Source: Ciona savignyi (Eukaryota; Chordata; Ascidiacea; Phlebobranchia; Cionidae). Taken from it: a DNA stretch of 64,000 nt. The stretch lies in NCBI GenBank assembly GCA_000149265.1, contig CH003228.1:1098861-1162860 (forward strand). The letters run 5' to 3'. Under the pieces are notes generated by a model. It searched no databases. It was not told the DNA's origin and was given only the letters and a program-made list of their open reading frames with translations. The position numbers and the translations under genes were made by a program. Positions 10,363-22,500 of the stretch are shown in pieces. Position 1 is the first letter of the stretch, and every line of letters begins with the position of its first letter.

Positions 10363-13300
10363 TTAATTAAAAACAGGTTTTTGAAGAAAAACATCTCTAA
10401 AAAATGGATGAATCATCGCAGCTTTGGCAGTTATTCTCCTGTTTGGGTCATACAAAATCATTTGCTGCAAAGAAAAATTAATAATTACTAACAATATTTA
10501 TTTATTTTTAGTGATCCAACAGTTATCAGGCAATGAGTAATATTCAGGTATTTTTGTTAAAATTATGTTGTGACCAAAACGCCTTTCAGAGCATTGGACT
10601 AACTGGACTAACCTTTGATATCAAACTTTTACACAGTAAAACAACTATCTGCATAAATTGTGATGTTAAAAATTACACAAGGTCCTAGAAACTAGTAAGA
10701 GATGAACAAACCTCCAAGAGGTGAATTCCAGTTGAATTAATTTCAGGTAAGACCGCCTCCAATTTTTGTGGTGGCCAGTTTGGAAATTTGGTTTTAAAAT
10801 CTGGCAACATAGAAACACCAGGCCATTGGGTGTCAGTGGGGGTGCCAAGGGTCCGAAATATTCTAAAAAGTTGGTCTATTTCGGAGTCTCCAGCAAACAA
10901 AGTTTTCTTATGCACCTGTCAATTTTGAATGGTGATCATACATTAAGCTAAAACAAGTGGTTAGAGTCTTAGCATAGTGTGGGCAAGAACAAACATGGAC
11001 AAACTAAGCCCACCGGGTCTTTTATTCTGGCCCGTGGAATGTTATCAACATGTTGCAAGACTAAATAGCGATGTCACAGATACATTCTAAATTATGAGGT
11101 CACAGCTATACTTGCCTGTAACAGTACTTTCTGTTTTTTCAGTAATGTACCATATTTCTTGGTTGAATATTTTTTTTATGTGAGTGGCAGTTCGATCACT
11201 TGTTCCACCAGTCAAAGAAAGAATAATTTTGGCCCCTAATTTAAAAAGTATGCCCACTTATGGGCTAGAACCAAGGGTTTTGGAAAGTGGGACTCTGCCC
11301 TCCCAAATTTTTAGATTCGTATAAAGTGTACTTTTCTTATCAACAATTTAAGAAAACAATTTTTGCAAACTGTAGTCTAACTCCAAATTCACAACCGTTG
11401 ACTAACCATTTCAGTGAATATACAGCCAATGCTCCAGATATCGACAGCAGTAGAATAGTATTTACTTCCAAGCAATATTTCTGGTGGTCTGTACCACAGC
11501 GTAATAACCTATAAATGATTGTAGATAAAACATATTACTACCAGAGGTTTAAAGTTCTAAGAAATTCATAGGATGGCACTCCATTACTTTCTTTAGCCAA
11601 ATAATATGGTTTACAAATAAAACAATGTGTACTGTATATATCTATCATTCACACCTAACTCTTGCAGGTATAGGTAGGTATTAGATTCTTGCAAACATTC
11701 ACATTAATAGATGCAGAATACAAAATTGCTTTTTGTAAGAACAAGTGAAACCTACATAGTGTCCACAGCATATGCATGCATTGGAACTCAATTTATTTTA
11801 AGATATATAACTATGCTTGGTGTGCAACAGTTGCACAATATTTTTACAATACAAACCTCATGTGTATACATCCGCACTGGCACACCAATAGCTCTGGCCA
11901 AACCGAAATCTGCAAGCTTGATACACCCGTGCTCATCCAACAGAAGGTTCTGTGGTTTCAAGTCCCTGTGTAGGACTCTGTGCGAGTGGCAGTAAGCTAT
12001 CCCTTGTAAAAGCTGATATAAGTAGCTCTGAAATGCAGTTCAATAGAAATGTTAAGTATAAATGTGACTTTTAAGACTTATAGAACCCCACACTGGATTA
12101 CGTTTTACACCATTTTCAAGTAGTGTTAACCATATCGGGTTGTAGACTATTTCCACACCAGCACAAATATTCAACCACATGATGAAGCAACCTCAAGTGA
12201 CAAGAAGTAGCTTAACTCTACTTTGAGCATAATTAACTTTAAGCAATTTATAATTATTTTCGGCTACAGTTAATGCATTGGTGGACATAACTGTATCTAG
12301 AAACAAATATTGGTCTTGCAAAACACAACTTTGTCACATTTATAAAAAAAATTGGAAACTAATGAAAGACTGGTGTTTCATTTTACCTTAGCTAATGGCA
12401 TGGGCAAGCCATTAGGCTTGGAGTCCATATATTTCTTTAAATCTTGATTTAAATATTCAAATACCAGATATAGTTTTTTCTCACTGTGTATAACATCCAT
12501 CAAGCTGTAAGATAGAAAGTGCTTTTAAAGCAAACACAAATAGCTGTGTTTTAACACCAAAAGCAATGGAACTATGACTGTTGTAGTAGAATGATCTTTG
12601 TAACATTTGAGTGGTTTCTACAACCAAAAATGTCCATAAACCATAAACAAAATGCACAAAAATACATGCATGAAAGTAGAATTTTAAACTCAAAAGAATT
12701 AAATTTACAATTGCAGTTTTTTCAAACATTTGTGATCAAATAAAATATATTTTTATTAGAACCTCGGAATAACCAACGGCTTGTTTTTTTATACAATTAG
12801 AACAGTTTTAAGAGCTAACATTTAGCCATTTAATAAACTATTATACTTAATAATTAAACCGTCACACATGTCAAATAATGGGGAACATACCGAACAATGT
12901 TGGTATGGTCGAGTTCTTTTAACAAGGATATTTCTCTGATAGCAGTGCTGGGCACTCCTTCTGTTTCTCTGTATATTACAAAAGGTAACATATTAATGGA
13001 CCAGTGTGGAAAGTACAGCAGCTTCACACTCGAGTTTTTTTTTACCCCCGCGTCTTTGCACACATGGGTAATTTGACACAAGCTCGCAAGCTGGCGATAT
13101 TTAAACATAAACATCGTATAATTTCCAACAAACCTGTAAACCTACCTCTGGACCTCGGGTAATTTACTGTCAGTACATTTTTGTTATGTAGATAGATGTT
13201 AGCTGACGGACACGAAATATTGAGGATAGAATAATGTTTTTTTTAAGATTTTGGTAAAACAGTAATAAAAATGAGATTATGTGCGCACTTGAAGTGTGCA

Positions 13301-13840
13301 CTCTTAGACGTTTGCACACTGCACACTTAAATTTTTTGCGCGTGCACACTCGAGATCTTGGCGAAAATTGATGTACTTTCCATACGGGCTAATGGATAAT
13401 GAATTATAGCCAATAAAGGAGACTAGTACTTTAAGCAATGAGATTTAAAAACATTTTTTATTCAGAATTTCTATGCACACTTTTTACGCAGTAGTAAATG
13501 CGCCAAACAAGTTTTAAAACTGAAATAAATTATAAATATTTATTACATAGTTTCAATCAATCAAAAAAATTTGGCGAGATGGCACATGGCCAATTATCAG
13601 ATTAATTCGCTTACATGTATAAGAGCATTATTACATGAGTAATAGTTAGATTACCCTTGCACTGAGGTTTTGTAATTCCTATTAATTGAATTTCATATAA
13701 GGTTATATACTTTTATATACTTACGTATCTAATCGGATTTTCTTTAAAGCCACAGTTCGACCAGTTACTTTGTCCAAGGCTTTGTAAACAACACCATATG
13801 TTCCCTCTCCGATTTTTTCAATTTTGTGAAAGCCGTCCAT
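10363..13840 (-). CDS. CDK2: Cyclin-dependent kinase 2
   Basis: Seven coding exons read 13840-13725, 12968-12891, 12504-12387, 12027-11857, 11508-11407, 10915-10712 and 10464-10363, giving 296 residues (human CDK2 298). This Ser/Thr kinase drives the G1/S transition and S phase with cyclins E and A. Landmarks: glycine loop [10 protein letters not shown] with inhibitory-site residues T14 and Y15, catalytic K33, PSTAIRE helix (45-51), HRDLKPQN with D126, DFG at 144-146, activation threonine T159 in RMYTHEVITLWYR, and [18 protein letters not shown] in the C-lobe. GVPVR before the T-loop and the short C-terminal tail favour CDK2 over CDK1. Inverted MITEs lie in intron 1 and just upstream of the start codon. 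An E2F-like site lies about 720 bases upstream. Introns 4 and 6 use GTTTGT donors. Confidence 0.95.
13001..13388 (+). mobile_element. hAT-like MITE, family A, copy 2 (in CDK2 intron 1)
   Basis: 388 bp. Begins CCAGTGTGGAAAGTACAGCA and ends TGTACTTTCCATACGGG. Flanks TTAATGGA (12993-13000) and CTAATGGA (13389-13396) form an 8-bp duplication with one mismatch. Same orientation as copy 1 and opposite to copy 3. No coding capacity. Confidence 0.85.
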
Positions 13841-13983
13841 AATTTTAAAGGGGTGTCAAACCAAACATCAATTGCCTTTTGGCCTAAATGTAATTTTTGG
13901 TAGACTGAAAGGCTACGATAAAAATTCCGGTTAGAAATACAGTAAGTTTAAGGTTAGAGGCCTGATTTAAGTTTACCAATAGA

Positions 13984-14375
13984 CCCGTATGGAAAGTACG
14001 TCAATTTTCGCCGAGATCTCGAGTGTGCACGCGCCAAATATTTAAGTGTGCAGTGTGCAAACGTCTAAAATTGCACACTTCAAGTGTGCACACAATCTCC
14101 TTTTTATTACTGTTTTACCAAAATCTTAAAAAAACATATTATTCTATCCTTAATTTTTCGTGTCCGTCAGCTAACGTATTTATCTACGCAACAAAAACGT
14201 TGCTGACAGTAAATTACCCGAGGTCCAGAGGTAGGTTTACAGGTTTGTTGGAAATTATACGATGTTTATGTTTAAACATCGCTAGCTTGCGATCGTGTGT
14301 GAAATTACCCAAGTGTGCAAAGACGCGGAGTTAAAAAAATCTCGAGTGTGCAGCTGCCGTACTTTCCATACTTGG
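13984..14375 (-). mobile_element. hAT-like MITE, family A, copy 3 (upstream of CDK2)
   Basis: 392 bp. Begins CCCGTATGGAAAGTACGTCA and ends CCGTACTTTCCATACTTGG. Perfect 8-bp target-site duplication CCAATAGA at 13976-13983 and 14376-14383, which suggests the youngest of the three insertions. It ends 143 bases upstream of the CDK2 ATG. A 103-codon open frame inside it also exists in degraded form in copy 1 and is not a gene. Confidence 0.9.
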
Positions 14376-14556
14376 CCAATAGATAGAGGAGATGATACGT
14401 TTCAATAACCCCTTATGAGGAAAACAGAACATACTGACTGACACGTGAGCGCCTTAACATAAAACGTTTTCATTTTTATAAACTAGTTGTTGCATAGAAC
14501 AAAAAATACATTTAAACTCTTTAAATATTTTTATGTCTTATGATTGTTGTGGTAAA

Positions 14557-14568
14557 TTTCCCGCCAAA
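14557..14568. promoter_or_regulatory. E2F-like site upstream of CDK2
   Basis: TTTCCCGCCAAA is a near-perfect, almost palindromic match to the E2F consensus TTTSSCGCSAAA. It is about 720 bases from the CDK2 start; without the 392-bp MITE plus its duplicated 8 bp it would be about 320 bases away. Function is inferred. Confidence 0.5.
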
Positions 14569-16018
14569 ATGGTCGTTATATCTGATGCGACCACGGTTTT
14601 GCATTTCTCCAACGACAAGCATTAAGAAATATCATTTGCCGAATCAAAACGTATATTGTAATGTTTGTGTGACTGAATTGTGGGGATTAAATAATTTGTT
14701 ATTTAGCCGACGCAAAATTACAATAAACTGCACAAACAAAATAATTAAAATAAACGATAGCCCAGGAAAACAGTGTCCAGTAAAGCGCGAACAGTACTGA
14801 GTTGGGGTGAATGTAGAACGGTTGGCCCTAAAGCATAAAATTAAATGGAAGAATAAAGAATGTAAAATTTAAATCCACTGGTATTGACAGGTTCCAGCTT
14901 AAAGCACACTTACTGGAGCATAATACGATAACCAATGATCTATACAGTTTTAATATTTTTCCTATTCAAAGGATTAAACAAGGCCGATCATTCATTTTTA
15001 GATTTCATGAACTTTGCCTGGTGCTACTCACCAAGGATAAGTCTGACTACATCCGGCTTAAGTTAATTGAACGGCCAAGAGTCTAAATGAGCTGTATCGC
15101 CATTATCTCGTTGCTGCACCAAACTACGAACCGTTACGTGATAGTTCCAGGCCCCCCGCACTGATTTAGCTGCGTGAATGAAGATCGATGACCTAGTGAA
15201 TAGATTTGACCGCCCAGTTAGAGAAAGTGTTTAAGCTTAAAACCAGAGAGTTGGTTTGCCGATATGAAACAAATCATTTATTCGAAAGCAATACATCGAA
15301 ATCAGTGCAGAATTGTTAGATAACATAATTTAGATATTTGTTTGGAAGATTAGCCACGAGCAATTTACCTAAGTAGTCACAAATAAAATAGTTTTTTTTC
15401 TGGAATTTAGCTTCTTTAGACATAGCGCTTTTCTAAATGCTTTAATTTAGGTCAGATTCGTAGAAACGTTAGTCCGTTAACTAATGTTATTTCAAATACA
15501 AGAAAGTAGAAAATTCTTATATTCTAAATATTTTAAATTTGACCCTGAATCATGATTGTAATGTGCATATAATTTATTCCAGACATTTTTCAGAAGTTTA
15601 AAAATATGTTAGAATTCCATTTTATTTTGGACATTAAAGAACAGTCAAATAAGTCTTGATAAACTTTCGCTAAGCAAATTGTAGTGTTGCATTATAATTA
15701 CAGTATATCTAGTAAACCGCTATTTAAATTAGTGAGTGTCAACCACGTGTTAACGATTACAAGTTGTAAAACCTAATATGATTGTACCCTATATATATAC
15801 AATTCTACAACCAGAAACATTAATTCCATAGTTACCTTATCACACTCGTCTTTCCCAGAATCATTATATTAATTTCCGGTTCCACAAGAACAGCGAATAA
15901 CTGATTGGCATCGCACGTCATGAAAACGCACTGTGGACAGATGTTCATTGCGAAATGACTAAACCACAGCAGCAATTTTGATGGTTTTTGTTCTACTTAT
16001 TAAACCGCTGGGTTCCAA

Positions 16019-16075
16019 GCATATACAATACACTGCAACAGCTGCGGTGACCTAACAATGGGGTCGAGATAAATA
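16019..16075 (+). repeat. SINE tail fragment
   Basis: ATATACAATACACTGCAACA and the following bases align, with several changes, to the tail of the SINE at 30180-30445 (CACACTGCAATAGCTCCGTT and onward). No head part is present. Confidence 0.5.
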
Positions 16076-18689
16076 ACGTATGTTGGAATGACAAAGTCCT
16101 TTGCTTTATTCAATTAAACGGAATAAAACATAAATATACTAATGCAAACTTACACAATTAACATAATTGGAATTAGCCTACATAATGCATACAATCTACA
16201 CTTTTAACTTTGAGCTTATAGGTCTTTTCAAGATTATATTCTCCAGATCTTTACAAGGTTCTCCCAATAAAAATTCGTACTAACCAAGCATACATGGGTA
16301 AAGCAAAGCATAGGATTTGGCGGAAGTGTACGAAGTTAGGGACTCGCAATTTTCTCCTCAGACCTCACGCAAAATAAGTACATCAGATGGAATTATATAT
16401 AATTCACAGTAAAAAAGGTTGTAGATTATAATAAAAAATATATATCTTAACATTTTGTGCTTTTAACCAATGTTGAACCATACCGCTTAAACAGGTTGGG
16501 GTGAAACTAAAAACAAAAAAAACAGCAGAGAGCGACAACCTTTAATTAGCAAATTTACTTTCTTACTCCATTCAAAGGCAGCGTTGGAATCACAGTGTGT
16601 TGTCCTTAAAATGTAGGCTGTACAAATAAATCTATTATTGTAGATGTGTATCGTTAAAGATGAGTAGAATGTACACCACGCTGCGCAGAAAGTGTTTGGC
16701 AACATGCCAGTAATTCTCTTTAACATATAAATAGACATAGTAGGCAGGGTAAGTTGAAACTTTTATAACTTATACGCATAGGATTTGTGAAAGCGTAAAA
16801 CAGCTATATAAAAGTAGGTGAAATTTTTACAACATTGTTGCAGCACAAATGACGTTGGAGTTAAAATTGTCACCGGAAAAACGTGCCGTGAATGATGACA
16901 ACTTTTTAGCTCCTTTTGTTTGCGTTCTTTACCTTGGTAGTTGATTAATTTTAAACGGCGGTAAAGGACTTTCCTTCTTTAGTCATTTCAGCTTTGGAAC
17001 CTAAGTGACTAAAAAGTAACGGGAAAAACCTTTTAATTTCAAACTGTATCCCCATGGCTGTTGCCCGGCACGAATACTATTTTAAGTTGCCGGTTATCAA
17101 AAGCGGCATTTTCAAAGATTACACGGTAGCACAGCAATATTCTCATCCGCGTTAAGCCTACTTAACCTTGAAGGTAAATAATAAAGCGAAGAGTTGTAGC
17201 AGAAAAAAAGATGCGAAATAAGTTGTTTACAAAAGGCTGTGCTTATTATGTTGCCTACAGCAAGGTTTTAAATTTGATAGTACTATGGATGTCCTTTTTC
17301 TTGGTCAGTGACCTTGGACGAATTCCCACCCGAGTTGGTAGCATTATAAACCAAACCACGGCAACTGCAACTTTTAAACGGAGGTGCGCCTCTCCTATTA
17401 CTGACTGAGACGACGTTTAGCCAGTCATTCCAGTGTTAGCCAGTTTTAAACTTAACGCCTATACTCCGTTATTTTGTGGTTTTCTACAGACAACGTTAGG
17501 TGTGGAATTGCTTTCAACTGCCAAACTTGTTTCAATCATTTCAGAACGGAAATTTTACTCGGTGAGTCCATTTAACTATTTCCTGAATAAAACACTTTAC
17601 AAACGTTCCTAATCAGTGGGGCGTGTATACAATGGCCGCCGAAGTCCGTACCGTATCTTTATAAGCCGAGTGTTGGCTTGCAGTCGCGGTTACATTTGTG
17701 TGGTAGAGCAGTTAGTTTTGCAAAAAGAGAAATACACCCTTAGCAGTTTTCGTTAAATATTTCATGACTGTTTCGAATCATAAATGAAAGAAGAAATGCG
17801 TAGCTTTTTAAAATAACATTGAATTCCATAAATTAGACTCACGCTATGTATGCTGTGTATGTCGTCCAACGTATATCATTATGTGTACAAGAGTACTTAT
17901 GTACACTATTCTTTGCACTATATTTTATTCTGGAGAAACGCTATGTTGCCTATATAGAACGCGTAACGCATTTACTATTTTTAGAACAACGATTTGTTTA
18001 CAGTGGTATATACTACATGACCTCTATGGCTTTGCAGTGGTATTTGTTTTACTTGACAAAACTGATAAGAATGATACTATTTAAAGAAAATATCAATTGC
18101 ATAGTAAAATTTAAATTCGATTTTAAAGAGAGTGGCGGATAAATTTAATAAATTGAATGTACTCGTAAAAATTGTGTTCTTAGTACGTTGCCACTGCAAT
18201 TAGATTCCTTTTCGATGACGATACAGGGTTTCTTTATTCACTTTAATAAGCTCACACCATTTGATAGTCGTCAGTGGTGTGCAATAAAATTTGCTTAAGT
18301 TACATCCTCTTTAAATCAAAATTAAGTTTATTACATAATGCAACTGTAAAGTTTTTTAAAACAAGTAGTTTATATTACCGAAAAATCTCAAAATGTAAAA
18401 CAAATAATGGTAACAGTAATAAAATTTATCTTTTAATTAATCGTTTTGAAACACTGCTGTAGCAAACGCAGTGGATCAGAACGAACCTCACGTATAACAC
18501 CATCGCATGGACTGTTGTTTGTATAGACCGAAAAACAATGTTTAAAGTAAAGAAGAACAAAGCATTTGTTTGCCAAGTCGTATACTGCGATATCATGCCA
18601 TATAAATTACCGCACGTGCATATTTGGCTAGTAGTTAAATACTTTTAGATAATCGTGCCCGCCGTCGTGTCAGAAAGCCCGCTTAGGTT

Positions 18690-18775
18690 GCGCGACGTAA
18701 TCTGATGAGTGCCTGTGTGATAATGCACACTGCCATTTTCATGAACCTGTATAAATTATGAATATCCTATTCATT
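18690..18775 (+). repeat. SINE tail fragment
   Basis: CGTAATCTGATGAGTGCCTG and the end ATGAATATCCTATTC match the terminal part of the SINE family (compare 58124-58232). The tRNA-like head is absent. Confidence 0.55.
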
Positions 18776-19567
18776 GGTCATAACGTTTTAATAAGCGGAA
18801 GTTCATTCGTTATGTGATTATTTCAAACGACAGTTACCCGAAGTCCATATTTCATTCTCTAATGTTAGCCGTTTTATCTTGTTTCTCTCAATAAAAAGTT
18901 TTACAAACTTTTTAAAAACTACAGCGACACTTATTGAATGATACAAAATCAGCATAAAGATTAGTATTTATTTCTTGCACAGGAGGTTTGGTTATGTCAA
19001 CCATTTTTAACACAAAGAGTTGATCTGTTTTCCTTAGTACACCGATTTTTAATACCCAACGAATCTTTTCCACTAACCACCTTTCTAAAACAACATAAGC
19101 TTAGACGTAACCACATTCTAATAAAACAACAAGTGCAGAAATCATTATTAAGGCACATATCTTCTTTGGTTGCGAATGGTATTCCAATACTGGTACAAGT
19201 GTTTACGTCAAGTTAAATGTTACAGTTTTTATCAAAGAAACCAAACAAGAATTATGATGTGAAATTAAATTAGATTCTAGTGGTTGTTTTGGTGGAACAA
19301 AAAGAAGAAAATGATGCTAAGAGAATTTCTTAGGGGATTGTCTCTTAAAGGACCATGCTGTGGCATAAAAAATGTAATTTTTGTTATCTTTTTAAAGGGG
19401 GAGAACTTAAATTTTAAATTATGTGAACCAAGTGTATGGTAAAATTCTAACCTATCAGTATAAATACCAATATCAGTATTATTGCTTTTTAAACTAAGCT
19501 ATTATCTAAACAAATTTATTTAAACTTTTTTTCCTAGGTCAAACAACCAATCAAGAATCAAAGTAGA

Positions 19568-22500
19568 ATGTCATCCTGGGGATATTATGACTCTTGTTTC
19601 GGTATTTATGAATCTTTTTAAGCAGTGATATTGATAATTGGAGCAGTTTGGATTCTAGTTTTAATTATGAACCAATAAGTTCAAATCTAGACTTTCAAAC
19701 TAGACTGTGAAATATACTTGAAAAGCCAACTAAAATATGAAAAAATATTCTTGTATTAAATTGACAATGAATAAATAATTTTTCCTACATGTGTTAGAAA
19801 AATATTTAACATTTTTAATTATCATAAGACTACTTTTAACTGAAAAAATATAACTTTATGTACTTTTGTTACTTTATGTAAAAAACACTGTTTATTTAAT
19901 GGTTCCTGGGGTCATAAAGGACAATATAATTGTCACTATTGATTTTAAACCCATTGATCCACTTTTATCAAGTTTGGTTCCACAAGTGCTTTAGCTATGG
20001 TACCTCTAAATACTAGAGGACCGCTTGGAGCGCTTACTATACTTCGTAATTACAAAAGCCATGATATTAATGTTAGGGTTGGGGTTAAAGTTAGTTCTGT
20101 GGTTGAGATTAGTGTTTGGGACAGGGTCAGAATTACTTTCCATAGCAATCTAAGTGATCCAAGCGGTCCTGTAGTATTTAGAGGCACCCCTTTAGCTATT
20201 TACTTGTTTATGTGCCACATTCATTTAACACTATTAATGCAATCTTTATTACAGGACCAGACGATTGGAACAAAGAATACCCCATTGCTAAACATGGCAA
20301 ACGACAATCTCCAATTGATATAAGAATCAGTCAACTGAAACACCGGGTAAATTTTTAAACACAGAATTACCGGGTGAAAGAGAACCATATCTCGTATACA
20401 TAATATATATTAAAGCAAGCTCACTTTTACAGCACCATTTTTTTTACAAATTTTATGTGTTTCAACAAGATTGATTTTATCTCATTTCCTGTGATTATTC
20501 TTATAGACGCCGGATTTTTATCATATATCATATATTAGCTTCATGGTTGTTAATTGTAGTTTTCCTTGTTCAGTGTATTAGATAATGTAGTCTAGTTGTA
20601 TAAACCTATTTTATGTACACTCTGGTTAAAATACCCTTTAATAGAAAATGAGACATAATCATATTGAACGATATAATTATTCCATAAGCCTCCACAGCAA
20701 TTGTTTTTGTTACCGCACATAGTATTTTCTGTTGAAATGCTTATCCTTAAAAGGGTTATATTTTAATTACTTTGCGCGTATAAAAAGCTTTAACACTCTT
20801 TTGTTATATTACTAATAAATATGGATAATGCCTCTGATAATTAATATTATTTTATAAGTTGTGTCGTCTGTTATAATTTCAGCATAATGTATTTATGCTA
20901 AAACATATCTTACACATATATATATTTAAAGGAATATCCGAAGTTGGAAATATGTTACGACTGCAGAGATATCACCACAGTGAAGAACACAGGAACCACT
21001 GCAAAGTTTATTTCTGCTGCCAAAAATTCTTGTACGTTCAAATTCAGCTAATTTACAAGGGTAGATTATTATGAAGTTAAAGTTAAGGACAAGAGGGTTT
21101 TGTTGTATTAGTGTAATTATTCGTGTTTCCTGTATCCAAGATATACCCCCCAAATCATTTCAGTCATCTTCATGTATTGAGCCAAAGTCGAGAGATATTT
21201 TTTAGAGCAAATAATTATTAATAATCACCTATGCACCATGATGGGCAAAGGTCGTCTCATCCGGGATAAGTTGAAGACAATGACAATGCCCTTGTTTTTA
21301 GCTTTATTGATATTTTGCACATGGACCTGATAGAGAAAATTATTGTTGACATGCAGTTTGTGCAACCTGCCAAACCTTGGTTATTTTTTATTCTATTTGT
21401 TTACCTAAAAAAGTGGCAATTAAGTGATAACAACATTAGCTGGTCTCATTAAGACAGACTCCATATATTTTATCCAAATCTTCTAAAGATAAAACCACTG
21501 TTCTAAAACATATTTGCTGTAAAATATTGATGTAGTAATTAAAAGTTACAAATCAAGATTTTCGTATATATTTGACAGACATCAAGGGTGGCCCACTGGA
21601 AGGAACATACAACCTCGTGCAGTTTCATTTCCACTGGGGAGCAGTTGACTGTCGTGGTTCTGAACATACTATCAATGGAAGACCGTATAGTGCCGAGGTG
21701 ATGCCAGATCCCCGCGAAAAGGAATTAATTTTACAACATCACACATTTGATACACTATCTCTCAAAGAATAGGTCGCATTGTGTTGCTAAACATTTTTAC
21801 CATACAACAGGCGCATTTGGTTCATCAGAATACAAAGTATGCGAGTGCCAGTGAAGCTTTGCAACATCCTGATGGAATGGCTGTGCTTGGTGCCTTCGTT
21901 GAAGTGCGTAGCTCTTTGCCCATATATCACTGACTGACCTGTAGTATAACGAAATAGTGATAAAACATGAAATAATTCAACAGTGATGTTATAAATGTTG
22001 CTGTAGGAATAAGTGCGTGGGTCATTAATTTAGTGCAGATTAAATAGTGTAGTAGCATTTTCAAAACACTCCTTAGCTCGTTAGTAACATTTTCAAAACA
22101 CTCCGTATATACGATAAGTAACAATGACATTCCCCAGATCACTGACACTAAAAACGAGGCTTTTGACGCTATAGTGGAAAACCTGCAAAACATTCAGGAT
22201 GGGGTATGTATAGTCTTTAAATCGTGACGTTATCCTGTTAAATATCAAACTCATTGTATTGACAGCACACTGAGGCAGAAGTGAAAGGGGATATTCATCC
22301 AGAGTTGCTGCTTCCAAATGGTGAGATATTTTATTCCTAGGACCATCATTGCATTGTACTTTTCTAAAAAATAATTAAAAGTAAACAATTTTTTTATTCA
22401 TCAGATCATTGACAGTACTTCATAATAACGTTGGCTTATTTACAATTGTAAATACGCCATTTTATATTAAGTTTGTAATCTTGAATGCAACGTTTTAATT

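Larger units (their letters stand above)
13841..19567. other. Long non-coding region between CDK2 and carbonic anhydrase
   Basis: 5.7 kb separating divergent genes. It contains MITE copy 3, an E2F-like site (14557), a SINE tail fragment (16019-16075), a TATA-like stretch TTTATAAG at 17658 with a G+C-rich upstream flank, and a second SINE tail fragment (18690-18775). I find no supported exon. A 98-codon hydrophobic frame at 17846 starts with ATG but shows no domain or splice context. Cis-regulatory sequence for either gene probably lies here. Confidence 0.55.

Noticed and set aside
10363-13840. CDK1 instead of CDK2
   Set aside because: The GVPVR stretch before the T-loop and the tail length fit CDK2 better; PSTAIRE alone does not discriminate. 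A tree with other tunicate CDKs would settle it.
14540-14800. 86-codon plus-strand frame upstream of CDK2
   Set aside because: No domain, no splice context, and it spans the E2F-like site; chance frame.
17846-18142. 98-codon hydrophobic frame
   Set aside because: AT-rich sequence readily gives Leu/Ile/Phe/Tyr-rich frames. Two overlapping frames are equally open and neither shows a family motif.
19997-20323. 108-codon frame near the carbonic anhydrase start
   Set aside because: It runs through the 19998-20190 MITE and then reads exon 2 in the wrong frame.
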